Shown here piece by piece: positions 34,255 to 46,200 of a DNA stretch of 64,000 bases. How positions within the stretch are numbered: the stretch's first letter is position 1; every line of letters starts with the position of its first letter. Made by a program: the position numbers and the translations under genes. Below the pieces are notes generated by a model, which saw nothing but the letters and a program-made list of their open reading frames with translations, was not told the origin of the DNA and did not search any database. Origin of the DNA: Arbacia lixula (taxonomy: Eukaryota > Echinodermata > Echinoidea > Arbacioida > Arbaciidae); the NCBI GenBank assembly GCA_963669155.1, contig OZ022591.1, positions 19,071,422-19,135,421 on the forward strand. Reading direction: 5' to 3'.

Positions 34255-34665
34255 CAACTTAACCGGTTCTTTACTGAACTCACAATTTGCGGGCTGGCTT
34301 ATGCCCACACAGATATTGAGCAGTGCAAATCATCTGCAATCTACTGTACAAACAAATAATTTGCATAAATTTCCAATTCCTTATAGACGTACACTACAGC
34401 TCAAAGGAATTGGCATAGGGAAAGGGAAAGTGAAGAAAGGGAAGGGGCTGCAGTTAACTGGACAAAATATACCATGGTTTAAAACTGCAGCTCCTTCACT
34501 TTCTTCCCTTTCCCTTTCCCTAGCGTTGCCAATTCAATTAAACTGCAGTGTAATTAACCCACATCCCTCTGGTTACTGCAGTTCCATGTCAAATTTGGAC
34601 ATCCTAACTGGACCAGGGTTCACAAAGCCCAAAAATATGAACCGTGAGCAACAGGATAAAAGATA
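34255..34665 (+). mobile_element. dispersed repeat family (GGTTACTGCAGTTCCA), copy A
   Basis: TTCTTTACTGA, ACTGCAGTTCCATG, TTTGGACATCCTAACTGGAC and GGTTCACAAAGCC occur in the same order as in the copy at 37648, and inverted at 35385-35695. The foldback MITE at 34390-34552 interrupts it. No coding frame. Confidence 0.7.
34390..34552. mobile_element. foldback MITE, copy 3 of 4 (internally deleted)
   Basis: A 163-bp version starting TACACTACAGCTCAAAGG and ending ..CTGCAGTGTA. The central GTTCAGCATGAAACATG arms and loop are missing, so a shorter hairpin remains. It is nested inside copy A. Confidence 0.85.
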
Positions 34666-35384
34666 ATTCTGTGCATTGCGGTATAGGGTTTCACTTCCTG
34701 CTACACTCTGTACTAAGTATACTAAGTCTTGCAAAAAAGCATTTACAATAAGATTTATTTATTTAAGCATTTATCTATATAGTCATATTCATACAGAGTA
34801 GCTCCATTCAATAATCAAAGTAATGTTCTCCCAGAAAGCCTTGTCTCACAAAATCAATCAAAATACTACATGGTTTCGACATAGATGTACAAAGTATGAA
34901 AAGTGCAACTGATTATGACAAAGATGAAGGTGACTTTCCATTCAGGTAATCTACCCTCAAGGACTTAAAAGATGCTATTGTCTTGAGAAATTCTTCACCA
35001 CATTTGTGCTGGTACTATCAGGTATAATCAATCAGTAACTGAAGGAAAAGAATGGTCTTCAAATTGTTATATTTCTTTCCAAAGACATAAAGCAATTTGA
35101 CTCCAAGTACTTCCACTATTTTGCTACTAAATTCTCTTGACAGATTGCCATCTGAATGTCCTGGCAGATAAAAACATTCTCTCTATAAAGTCTTAATATA
35201 GAACTTCCCCTTACAATGTTCTATATGTGCAATGTTTGGAAATATTTGGAAAATTTCCAGAGAAAATAAGTGATTAAGTTTGATTGCTCCACACTAAATA
35301 AATACACAATTCTATAAAAAAAATAAATAAATAAATAAAAAGAAGAGGAGAAGCTTGTTAGCCTGTTGCTCACATTTAGATTCT
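34666..35384. other. no feature recognised
   Basis: AT-rich, unique-looking sequence with an (AAAT)n patch near 35318-35340. Confidence 0.4.
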
Positions 35385-35695
35385 CATGCTTTATGGTTAT
35401 GGTAAAGATCTCACAATTTCTCACCATTTTCCATGGAACTGCCGTAACCAAGGGGGTGTGGCTTAAACCGTTGCTCATGGTAAGATTTTCTGGCTTTGCG
35501 AACCCTGGTCATATAAGGATGTCAAAATTTGCCATTGAACTGCAGTAACCACAGGGATGTGGCTTAATTGTGTCCTATAAGGCATTTGAAGTGTATTCAT
35601 ATCGCGTCATCTATTGTTCGAACAGCAGATTGTATGGGAGTCATATTGCTTAGTATCTGAGTGGAAAAAATGGGTAAAGAATGGATTAATTGCCC
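35385..35695 (-). mobile_element. dispersed repeat family, copy B (inverted)
   Basis: Reverse-complemented it gives AATCCATTCTTTACCC, CCACTCAGATACT, CAATCTGCTG, GGTTACTGCAGTTCAATGG and GACATCC. Unlike copy A it is not interrupted. A second GGAACTGCCGTAACC-like block at its left extends the similarity. Confidence 0.65.
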
Positions 35696-36264
35696 CCCTC
35701 TTTAGGCTTTGGTGCGCACAGGGAAGGTGGTGCGATTGACGTTCCATTTTCACTCCCCGCAAACATTTTTTAGTCATGTCCAAGTCATGCTGCAACAACA
35801 GATGCAGCCCGCAATTTTTCTGTGATAACCCCACTATACATTCCCTTTGAAATCCAACGCCTTCCCATCCTGGATTGGGTTCAACTGATAAAAGTTTATC
35901 TTTAAATTATTATTGTTTAATTTGAGTACAGGATGTGAGGAGTTGAGTATCGTGGAAATGATCCTACTCTGCAGGATAACAAAGCAATACAAGACTTTCC
36001 GCCCATTTTAATATTTAGCCCGGATCATTTCCTTTGTCATAGGGAGAATCACAACAATATTCAGTAACCTGTACAAATACAGCTCGGAATGCATATACTA
36101 TGTACACATAATGTAGTCCACAAGACGGGCAATGGCATTCAGTCACTGCATGTACATTTTCCTGATTTCATCCAATATACAAAGGTGTATGGTTAAACAC
36201 ATTGATTACAGCTACGACTGAGACCTTACGCAGGCTGTCTCTGAATTGCCAGCTTTTATCAATC
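35696..36264. other. no feature recognised
   Basis: Unique-looking sequence. AACCCCACTATACATTCCC near 35827 resembles one end of the AGCCCC-type MITE. Confidence 0.35.
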
Positions 36265-37647
36265 CAGGGCTCTACAAAAAAAATTTTTACCACTTGCCCT
36301 TTCGGGCAAGTGGTAAAAATATTTGCTTGCCCTGGAGGAAAAACTGCTTGCCCGTTTTTTTCTTATTATAACCTTTGTTTTTCACTAATTCTTCTGCAGA
36401 AACGGCATACCTTATCCTGCCGAATTGTAACATACTTTACAGGACAACTGAACTTAACAATAGGTATTTACACAGAGTTTGACAAGTTACTAGTGTTTGT
36501 TTTTAATCATCTGAGTCCATCATGTTTAGCACTGACTCTCCTAAATATAGTACTCTTGCTTTCGCTCAAAATGAAGCACACATACGCCTGACCTCCCTTA
36601 ATTTAATAATTGGGCATGTTGGGAGCAGACTCTGCTCACTACATGTAGGCAGGGATAGGAACTTTCACAAGACTAGAGGCATTTAAAAAACACATATTGA
36701 TAACGCTGACTACACCACATTGCATTGTAATTTGTAGGTGGCAAAGCTTATCATAATACATTTAACTCGTAAGCACGCTGACAGGATTATAAACAGTCAC
36801 ATTTAAAAAGTAAAATGTCTAACCCTAGACAACTTCTTTGCTGTTGAATTCGTCCAAAAAGTGGTTTCTAGGTCTACATTAGCGTCCGTTTAGACACTAT
36901 AGCCCCGGGACGGCTAGGCGGCTAGCTACCCGTGACTAGCCGCATAGCCGTAGGCTGTCATGGATACACTTAGTTATGAACTAGCGGCATGATCTCCCAG
37001 TTTCGAGCTTGTCAATACAGAAAACCTTAGAGTAATCAGCCCGATATTTCTGGGTAGGGTTCTTGGTAGATGTGCTAATGTTGCCGTTTCAAGTGTACTG
37101 GTAGCGATCAAAATCATGGGCAAATCAATTAAATCATTGCTGCTCCACGGCAGGTATATGTGCTGAACTCATACAACAATCGCTTACACACGTTTTCACA
37201 TTACAGTCCCATATGTAGTAATCCACATAAATACGGTATGTGGGCGCGAGACACACAAATAAAGACAGCTGTTACGAAAAATTTCACGCCGCACATGCGC
37301 GCATTCGCGATCGCAAGCCAGTGCTCTGGTAATGCGGGTATCGCTCATGCGCAGAATTTATTTTTCAGTTCAAGATGGCAGTGTCCACGGAACGGAGTTT
37401 CAGACGAATTTTCATGACAAAATCTCAGTGATCTCACTCTAATTTCGGCTGTGTTTGCCTGGTTTGACATTATACGAGACACATTGACATTAATTTTCTC
37501 GCATATGCGTAAGAACAATGTTATTTTCATATTTTTTGGTGAAAAATAACCACTTGCCCGGACGGGCAAGTGTCTTTGAGAAATGCTTGCCCGGGCGTCA
37601 TTTTCACTTGCCCCGGGCAATCGGGCAAGTGGGTTTGTAGAGCCCTG
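36265..37647. mobile_element. hAT-like non-autonomous element, 1.38 kb
   Basis: The ends are CAGGGCTCTACAAA and TTTGTAGAGCCCTG. CAATC directly flanks both sides (36260-36264 and 37648-37652). CACTTGCCC/GGGCAAGTG palindromes lie subterminally at about 36291-36312, 37551-37572 and 37606-37632. The interior holds a CpG-rich segment but no transposase. CAGGG ends suggest the hAT superfamily. A 5-bp duplication is short for hAT, which normally makes 8 bp. Confidence 0.7.
37250..37440 (+). promoter_or_regulatory. CpG-rich, promoter-like segment inside the hAT-like element
   Basis: Dense CpG with ACATGCGCGCATTCGCGATC and CTCATGCGCAG (NRF1-like half sites), then TTCAAGATGGCAGTG, which resembles a YY1 site and also a start codon in fair context. 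The frame from that ATG stops after 18 codons. It may be the promoter of a lost transposase gene or captured host DNA. Confidence 0.3.
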
Positions 37648-37915
37648 CAATCCATTCTTTACTGAGCTTGCATAGTTGAGGGCTTGCTTTTCTCCACTCA
37701 GATACTGAGCAGCGTGACTGCCGTGTAATCTGCTGAATGGACAATATTGTAGATGGAGTAGGGTATGAATAAAATTAAAATTCCTTTATAATACAGGGGG
37801 AAATGAAGCCACACCCTTTTGGTTACCACAGTTCCACGGTAAATTTTGACATCCTAATTGGACCATGATTCACAAAGCCAGAAAGTCCTAACAGTGAACA
37901 AGTGCAATGGGTTAA
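37648..37915 (+). mobile_element. dispersed repeat family, copy C
   Basis: CAATCCATTCTTTACTGAGC starts exactly at the hAT-like element's right edge, followed by CCACTCAGATACTGAGCAG, GGTTACCACAGTTCCACGG and GACATCCTAATTGGACC. It aligns with copy A and with the inverse of copy B. Confidence 0.7.
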
Positions 37916-38981
37916 AAGTCTTGTCCCTTCAGAAATATACTTTTCTTGTTACTGAGTCAATTTTATACCAAATATAGAACAATACAAGTTATTAAAAACA
38001 GCACTCTGAAAGGCACAGAGAAAGTTTGAATCAAACGGGACCAAGACAATCTCTCACGACTGGCACTGTCTATACAGAAGGTTCATGCCTAGAACGACAA
38101 GCCAGACCCAGCTTCAGGAAAACTCATTAAGGAAATCAAAAGGAGGAACTCACCCCAAGTTCAAGGCCTAGAAATCTAGATGCCTCTACAGCACAGAGAG
38201 AAGGGAAACACACAACTAGATGTTACATCCTTTTGTGCACAAGACTGGGCTTCAACTCCACTTTCACTTTGCACACCTATGCTTACAGTACTATATGTTC
38301 CTAATCGATGGTGTCTTTTAATCAATCTTACTGTTTTTGCCACAGAAGGAAAGATACTGAATACTGAGATCTAAATGTTCTTGATATAGTGTGCAACATG
38401 TACAAAAGACCACAAAACTATCATTTACATACCCCTAAACAAGGGAAAATTACTTCCTCAATTTCATGCACATACTTTTTATGGAAGTCTTTGGACTTTT
38501 TCACTAATGCTTTGCATGAATATCATTGTTGCTAGGGCACACCAAAATGCCTTCTGGGAGAAATCATATGCATATCAGTTAATTTTTTTTTCATAAAAAA
38601 CATTTATTTCCAATAAATGTATGACAATGATCTGAACTCAAAATAAACTGGAGACACAACCAACACCCACTACAACACAATTATCAATTTGTTCCTTTTT
38701 ACACCATACCAACTGCTGCTTGGCTATGAGAGTAATGTGTTTTACTTGTGCAAAAATGAATCAATAGAACATACAGAGTTAATAATTATGTGTGGCTTTT
38801 CACACAATGGTATCACAGACTTGTACAACATTAACATTACAATGACAAAGAATCCATATTATGGAGACAATGATTAGGCTTATGTAGTTTTTCTAAACAG
38901 TGCAGCTGCATCGCTTGTTAATTCAACCTTGGCCAGCTCATGCACTGAATCCAACAGATGCTTGTAACGTAAGTTCTGGGA
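37916..38981. other. no gene recognised
   Basis: AT-rich sequence, no supported feature. Confidence 0.4.
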
Positions 38982-39172
38982 ATGGAGAGAAAGAATGAAT
39001 AAGAAGGAGGGAGAGGGAGAGAGAGAGGTAGCAAGAGAGAGAGAGAGGGGGGAGAGAGAAAGGGAAAGAGAAAGGGAGAGAAAGGGAAAGAGAAAGGGAG
39101 AGAAAGGGAAAGAGGAGAGGGAGAGAGAGAGAGAGAGAGAGGTAGCAAGAGAGAGAGAGAGGGAGAGGGAGA

Positions 39173-39224
<52 letters not shown>

Positions 39225-39280
39225 GACATCGAGAGAGAGAGGGAGAGGGGGAGGGGAGAGAATAAGAGGGGGAGGAGAGG

Positions 39281-39332
<52 letters not shown>

Positions 39333-39450
39333 AGAGAGGGGGGAGAGGGGGAGAGGGGGAGAGAGGGGGGAGAGGGGGAGAGAGGGAGGGGGAGAGAGGG
39401 AGAGAGAGAGAGAGAAAGAGAAAGAAAGAGCATGAGAGAGAGAGAAGGGA
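38982..39450. repeat. GA-rich microsatellite block
   Basis: (GA)n with GGGA and AAAG interruptions. Overlapping Arg/Glu and Ser/Leu frames are artefacts. Confidence 0.95.
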
Positions 39451-40150
39451 AGAACTTAAGATTGAAAGAGAAAGGAGGACAATCATGTGTTGTAGAGATG
39501 GGGGAGAGAGAGGGGAGGAAGTCTGTAAAGAGGAAAAACAATGTAAAAATGAGAGAAAAAGACGAAAATGCAACGTAACATACGGAGAAGCACACAGACA
39601 GAGAGAAGGAAAGAAAGAGGGAGACAGACACCGATGTCATGAGAAAAAGGCTAGGAATCCAATATAAAAACAGAATGTATCTCGTGTCGCAACTTCACAC
39701 CACATCCATCATGATGAAAACGTGCTAAGTGCTAAACAAAGCGCTCGGGATATCGCGACCAACTCGTAAAACTCAACTAAATACATGAGCCGCGGAAACT
39801 AGGCCCCGTGGCCAGGCTCTCCATTCATGCAAAATGAGGAGGTAATCTTGCACTTTGTGGTGCATCCTTCAAATGTGGCAGATATACTGTGATCCCAATC
39901 CTTGATGACCCATGATAATTGAATGCGTGCATAGAGCCGTGGCATGAGATCGAGTGCCCTGTTTGCACTTAACCCACTCCGGACCAAGTACAACAAATAT
40001 GCATTTTGCTGCTATAACTGTTGATATCAAGTATTATGAAATATAAAAGATGCATCACATGAAAGTGCATACAATTCTCCATAGATGAATCCATTTTGGT
40101 TGTTAAATGTTAATGATATTCATGATATTATGATATATGACCCAAATAAA
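39451..40150. other. no feature recognised
   Basis: Moderately CpG-containing near 39680-39800, without a supported frame. Confidence 0.4.
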
Positions 40151-40357
40151 GGTCAAATGATCACTTAAATCTTCAAATTGGCAATGCACTGATAAAGTTG
40201 AATTCATGCTGTCGCTCTTCAAATTGGCAGCATTATTGCTCTAAATCATGTTTTGGACATTATGTCGATTTAAAATAAAATGCATGTTGCATTTTATGAT
40301 AAAAATCAGATTTTAACAAAAAAGTGTTGCCAATTTGATGGCTTAACAATGATCAGG
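40151..40357. mobile_element. inverted-repeat element, copy 2 of 2 (AAATTGGCAAC family)
   Basis: TGATCACTTAAATCTTC, CAAATTGGCAATGCA, GCATTATTGCTCTAAATC and GTGTTGCCAATTTGATGG, then TGATC at the end, parallel the copy at 9784-10006. Confidence 0.6.
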
Positions 40358-41125
40358 TTTTTTATCATTAAGTTTTTGGTTCTGAATGAGCTAACCCATC
40401 TTCTGTACACAACCCCCCGCAAGGAAGCACCTAGATGTATACAGTAGCATGATAGGAGATAATAAAGGAGCTCAACATTGACTCTACGAAACAGAATAAT
40501 TCTCCCTATCGCATATAGCTCTCTGAATCTGAATGTGTGTGGCACTCTAATTTTTTTACCTTTAATTCTTGGAATATGAACTTCCGGTTCACGAACAATC
40601 TATAGCCATCGTCTTGCTTGTGTCTTTGCATTCTTTCATTAGTCCATCCACAATTAATGTTAAGGTCGGCAAAAACATCACCGTGAGTGATTGGTGATAT
40701 TTTTTTCAAGTCCTTCATCCATGTAACAATCCTTCCATTTTAATATTATGAGGTTTACGAGCGTTGAAATTACAGATTCTGTGCATTATCATGTGAATTG
40801 AATACGTACCAAACTCTTACCGGAAGTATACGTCCCAAGAGGAATCGATCAGATATCGGTAATGCGAGGTGATATCACTTGATATCCGCTATATGCGATA
40901 GGGAGAATTTTGTAGATTCAAAAACTTCACTTTCTACTACCGGTAGTTTTAGTATCATTGCATACCAGATTATATCAGGAATATAATCTTTGACTGCATG
41001 TGTTGGTCATTATGATGTAAACTAGGCCGCAATATCTTTATCTCTATTGTTCCCACATAAATCAGGAAAATTAGTGAATACCACAATACACTGTAATTGT
41101 GTGATGGCTTCTGAAAAGTTTGCTA
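40358..41125. other. no gene recognised
   Basis: TATCGGTAATGCGAGGTGAT and GATATCCGCTATATGCGATA words near 40855-40900 look like parts of a small repeat I cannot delimit. Confidence 0.35.
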
Positions 41126-41300
41126 GTGAATGAAGGCATTCAACCTGTTTCCATATAACACTGAGAAAACAGTGTCTGCATATAGTGTGAAGAGGTCTGG
41201 ATGGTTCATTAGTGCATGAAGGCATTTAACCTGTTCCCATAAAAAACACATGTAGACCGGCGTCCACATATAGTGTGAAGGGGTCTAAAAGATTCATGGG
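41126..41300. repeat. 86-88-bp direct duplication
   Basis: GTGAATGAAGGCATTCAACC (41126) recurs as GTGCATGAAGGCATTTAACC (41212). Each is followed by CATATAGTGTGAAGRGGTCT. A third start, GTGAGTG, follows at 41300. Confidence 0.75.
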
Positions 41301-43511
41301 TGAGTGTAGGTGGTGTTTACACTGGGAATTGATGGAAATGCACTCCTGCCACGCGGCCACATACATTCGTGATCATTGTTCCGTGGAAAACATCACCATC
41401 TGCCATCGGCGAGAGACAGACTGATGGAAGGACAATCTGGTACCTACTGATGCATTACAACACCCTGCCTGCACCACCACCCCCCCCCCCCCCACACACA
41501 CTTCCCACACACACACATACACACACACACACACACACAAACAAACTAATACCCATTTAAACTGTGAAAAAATGCAACGGGTTGTACCCTTTGAGTTTTC
41601 TTGAACTGAAAGCAAATTGCCAATGAACCACCAAGGAAGTACCGTGGAACATTTTGAGAACAGTTACCTTATTCAACTCTTCTCAGGTCAACAGTGGTTA
41701 CCATGGAAATCTTGTGCATGTCTCACCCATGTAACACACCATCATTTTGTTGCTGTCATGTATGTAAAGTGCATTAAAGAAAGTGACTCCATTTTCCAAG
41801 TCATGCAACTCTGAATGACTAGGCAGTGCATCCTAACAAGCACATGTATGAAATCTCACCATCATATATTTCACAAACCTTTTCAGGAGAAGTGCAAAAC
41901 TATCCTTGTTTTTGTTTGAAAATCCTGTTTCACGCTCTGTCATTTGGGTAATAATTGATCAGAGATATGACACCAGATATTCCCTGTACGGAGGGCACAT
42001 ATTGTCGAGGACGAGAAGTGGTATTGCAGTGATTCTAGGATTACTAATCAGTCCAGTCTTCATCTAATATTCATAGTTACTTGTAACTACATCCTGTGTG
42101 CTGCCATCTGTGATTCTCGGAGAAAGGAAATTGAATACTTCATTTTGATATTCTCACAACAAAAATGGATGGTTTTTAATTCCAGATCACCAAGGCTGAT
42201 ACCAGCAAATCTCGGTTGCTGCAGGCAATCCCCATTTTTTCTTCTCCCTTTTTGGTTAATCTAGAAAATAAAATTGATGAGTGATTTTACTAGTTTCTCT
42301 CGTTGGCCATATGTGATTCTCTGACTTTACAAATCAATTATTCATCACACCGACAAAAAAATAAACACTGGTCAATGTGGTGTTTATCATTATCATCTGC
42401 ATAATTATAACGTTTGAAAATAAATGCAACATGACAGCAATTTTAGAGAAATACATGAACAGCTTGACATCAAAAGTTGTACAGAGAAACTATTTTCTGA
42501 AGCTGTCCTTTCTGCTCCACAACATGGCACAAAGCATACCACTCACTCTTCAAAGGCATGATATTGATACTGTACACCACTGGACTCTGGGAATATTACC
42601 AAAATATTACTTACAATAATTTTCAAGCCCATGATGATCTTCAAAGAAGTCTGATAGCAATCTTATCGGTAAAAATGACCAGGAATATGTCGGGCACAAA
42701 AATACCACATCACAACCAAAATATTTAAGGACACACTAAGAAGTTGGAAAATATCATTTCAACCACCGACATGATGAGGTGGTGTTGGTATCAATAAAGA
42801 CATTCCTGACTGGTATGTGTAATACAATCACCTTCATTGACTATATTCACAACTTGAGACAGCTGTACGAGTGAGAAAACACATACACATAACAATCACA
42901 CTTGAAAAGTAGCCATTGTGAATTAATTTTCGCTCTTCTAATTAGGTCGGTTCCAAGGACAAATTAAAGAAAAAAGATGTTGGATAAATAATGTATAATA
43001 CATGAAAAGGCAAAGCATAAGGATCAATCACTCAGAGACAGTGCCAGAATGCTATTGGACCAAAGACTGCAGTGCATGGAGTATTGTGCACTACATTACA
43101 AGGAGAAACCATCCAGGGCTTAACCCACGCACAGCCAAACAGAAGTCAGACTTCCATTCTTCAACAGTGACCTCCTCAAAGACATGATCTACACAGAATC
43201 ACAAAGAATATCAAACAACAAACTCACCAGTACCAAGTGTTTTCTTTGAACTTTTGTCACTCCATATTTTCTTTTAAATCACATGCAGTTCCTTCATGTT
43301 AGCTAAAACCTATTTATAAAAGTGATGCACAGACAGTTGCTTGCTTCATGCATCCTTGAAGTGGCACGAATTCAGAAATGTCCAAACAAGACGGTCAAAG
43401 GTGCACAAATATACCAATAATAAGGAAGTATCACAAAATAGTCTGTGATTCGTACTACTGAACTTGCCAAGGCATAGAATTTAACATATATCCCTATCTT
43501 TCCCTTTCTCT

Positions 43512-43514
<3 letters not shown>
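41301..43514. other. no gene recognised
   Basis: Includes C14 at 41480-41493, followed by a (CA)n stretch to about 41540. The rest is unique-looking and AT-rich. Confidence 0.4.

Positions 43515-43562
<48 letters not shown>
43515..43562. repeat. (TC)n microsatellite
   Basis: About 24 TC units. Confidence 0.95.
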
Positions 43563-43565
<3 letters not shown>

Positions 43566-43749
43566 TTTCCTTTCACTGATACTCCTGTAACACGCCAAGC
43601 TGTTAAACAGGAACCACCAATTCCGGCCTCTGAAAGGGAAAACAGGCCTAGTTGATTAGTCTTCCTTCCAGACAGTGTGTTAGGTTTGTAGGTCCAAAAC
43701 ATAAATTTTCGCAGAAAAAACATCGAAAATGGAAAAAAAGTACTGTATG

Positions 43750-44022
43750 AGAACTCCCCTCCCAATAATAGAACTGGAAACTCACTATAAGCAAAATTAT
43801 AGCGATTGCTAGATTTGGGGGAGGTTAGGGGCTGGTTGTCCTAAACCTATAGCCGACAGACCAGAGGCCACAGTGCACAATGTGCTCAAACATAAACAAG
43901 GAGAGCTTTTCACTCTTCCTGAAAATGTTTGTGAAGCTATGAGATATTTCATATACATAACCATTATAATGCTGATTCCTGTTTTTCATGACTGTTGCAA
44001 ATATATGACATGCTGTCTTTAA
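43750..44022. mobile_element. partial AAAGACAGGGT-family MITE
   Basis: AACTGGAAACTCACTATAAGC and a GATTGCTAGATTTGGGGGAG block match the family interior. The right end GACATGCTGTCTTTAA fits its terminus. The left end is not identifiable. Confidence 0.45.
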
Positions 44023-44059
44023 GTACTTCACAACCCTCAGTGAAAGTGAAGCATATGAG

Positions 44060-44275
44060 AAACAGAAGAAAAGGGATAATCAGAAGGAGAGAGGGGGAGA
44101 GAAGGGGAGAGAGGGGGGAGAGGGGGTTGAGAGGGAGAGAGGGGGAGAGAGGGGGAGAGAGGGAGAGAGGGGGAGAGAGGGGGAGAGGGGGTTGAGAGGG
44201 AGAGAGGGGGAGAGAGGGGGAGAGAGGGAGAGAGGGGGAGAGAGGGGGAGAGAGGGGGAGAGAGAATGGGAGATA
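44060..44275. repeat. GA-rich tract with 65-bp higher-order unit
   Basis: GGGGGTTGAGAGGGAGAGAG occurs at 44121 and again 65 bp later within the purine block. Confidence 0.9.
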
Positions 44276-44805
44276 GAGAATTGAAGTGTGACTGAAAATG
44301 ACAGAGAAACTAGCAGATTTTTTTTTAAAGACTAAAAAAAAATTAAGTTTAAAAAAAGGCAGGTAGATTCTATACAGCCAGGGACCAACAGGAAAGTCTG
44401 CCGGAAATCACAGGATGCAGGGATCTATTACACGCTAAAAAGGACACACCATATAATATAGCTTCTATGAAAACACACCCAATGATTGTACTTCTAGCAC
44501 TACATTAGGTACTACAGTCACACACATACTGAAGGCCTATAACCCAGTCAACTTACAACTACAAACACAACTTACTGTACATCTTGGGTAAAAAAAGTCA
44601 GTCGAGTGTCAGCGAAAGTCTCCATTGTAAAAGATATCAAGTCAGAGAAAATATAATAAAGTCTTTTCATGTGAAGACTTCAGAGAGTTTGTAGGGGTAA
44701 AAATACTGAAAGAAACCTGGAAAAACCTGGTTTCATGTAAATATAAGATGTCTAGATTCAAAGAGTATTGATGTCTCATTATGATTCAGATAAGTGAGGG
44801 AAATT
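44276..44805. other. no feature recognised
   Basis: A/T-rich runs near 44320-44360, otherwise unique-looking. Confidence 0.4.
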
Positions 44806-44862
44806 CATTTTAGAGAGCTTGAATACATTGTAAAATTCTAAAATGATACCATCTCTTTTAAA
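44806..44862. repeat. left copy of a 57-bp direct repeat
   Basis: CATTTTAGAGAGCTTGAATA and onward through ATACCATCTCTTTTAAA matches 45259-45316 with only a few changes. Confidence 0.85.
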
Positions 44863-45251
44863 GACAGAATGTCCCAATCATGAAACTCAGCAGGAATCAG
44901 CAGTATACCCTAACCATAACAATAGTGAAATTTCAGTCATAACTTCAGGAATATTTTCTGGAAAACTGAAAAACTATCCTTGTTTACATTTGAACAGCAT
45001 AGTCTACATTCATAGCCAATTGTCCCACTCAGCACACAATGCGAACAATTGCTCCCATTGAACGCATGCACCATGGACCAGACTGTAGCACACAGCATTC
45101 TCTTGCTATAGGGTTGGGATAAACCATCCCAAAACCACCTCAGAATTTAGCAATCGCCACAATTTTGCTTTAAGTTACATTCCACCTCTATCATTGGGAG
45201 GAAAGTTCTAATACAGTATATTCTTCTGCAAAAGGGACACCCTGTCCTTAA
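44858..45251. mobile_element. TTAA-flanked MITE (AAAGACAGGGT family), 394 bp
   Basis: TTAA then AGACAGAATGTCCC on the left. CTGCAAAAGGGACACCCTGT then CCTTAA on the right. CATCCCAAAACCACCTCAGA inside matches the family's CCAAAACCTCCTCA block. Confidence 0.65.
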
Positions 45252-45258
45252 GTATTGT

Positions 45259-45316
45259 CATTTTAAGAGAGTTTGAATACATTGTCAAATTCTAAAATGT
45301 TACCATCTCTTTTAAA
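45259..45316. repeat. right copy of the 57-bp direct repeat
   Basis: CATTTTAAGAGAGTTTGAAT to TTACCATCTCTTTTAAA. With the left copy it brackets the MITE. Confidence 0.85.
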
Positions 45317-45905
45317 CATAGAGAAACTTAATTTACCCTCATCTGAAATGAACGGGATGCAATTGCAAGCCAGAGCTGACAGCAATGTAGATTGAATCTG
45401 TTCTTGATTCCATTATATGGCTAACTCTTCACTCACAAAATCCTTACCCACAGAAGTGTGTGCAAGGTTCAGATCAAAGTGCAAGATATACAATAAGGAA
45501 AAAGCTTGTACTAAATGGAATAATGGCAAGACAAACTGGCCTTTCAATTGTTAAAAAAGGCTTTTTGTATTCATGAACAATAGGTTTCTATTCACCGATA
45601 GCAGTTCACTTGAACAATTTTGTCACGCACTGTGCGGACAGTCAGGTTCATTCTAGGATCACAAAACTAAGGTATTTTTTTCATATGTGAAGGTACTCAT
45701 TAACACATCAAAATAACATTTGATTCAGTATGATAAAGTTCAACATTACCCAATATCCGGTTTGTATAATATGAAACTACCATTGGCATAAAATGCAAAT
45801 AGCGCAAGAAAAAAAAAATCTGTGTAGTCTCCCTCTCAGGCTTATAAAAATATAAAAATGAGTTGGAATGATCCATTTAATATTCAATGTTTCTACCTGC
45901 TATCT
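45317..45905. other. no feature recognised
   Basis: AT-rich unique-looking sequence. Confidence 0.4.
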
Positions 45906-46075
45906 GGGGGGCATTTCATGGAAGTTGTCAGCACTGACTAAATAGTCAGTGCCAACAATTTCAGTGAAATCCTCAGTTCTGATTGGCTGAGAGGCACTAT
46001 GCTCTGATTGTTACTCTGGTAACTGTTGGAGAAAGACAACTTGTCAGTGCTAACAACTTTCATGAAATGCCCCCC
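45906..46075. mobile_element. GGGGGGCATTTCATG hairpin MITE, 170 bp
   Basis: GGGGGGCATTTCATGGAAGT and the inverse ..ACTTTCATGAAATGCCCCCC delimit it. GTCAGCACTGAC and GTCAGTGC continue the stem, and TCTGATTGG sits in the loop. Confidence 0.8.
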
Positions 46076-46200
46076 TGATCACAAAGCTGACAAGATATGT
46101 CCCAATTGCAGCATTAATCAATGTTTTGATTAAGCACTAAAATTGTGATGTTCTTAATGGTTAAATTTGAGCAAGAGTGATCAGGAATAAGACTTTAATC

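Noticed and set aside
38918-39640. Frames of 146-240 codons
   Set aside because: Generated by (GA)n repeats.
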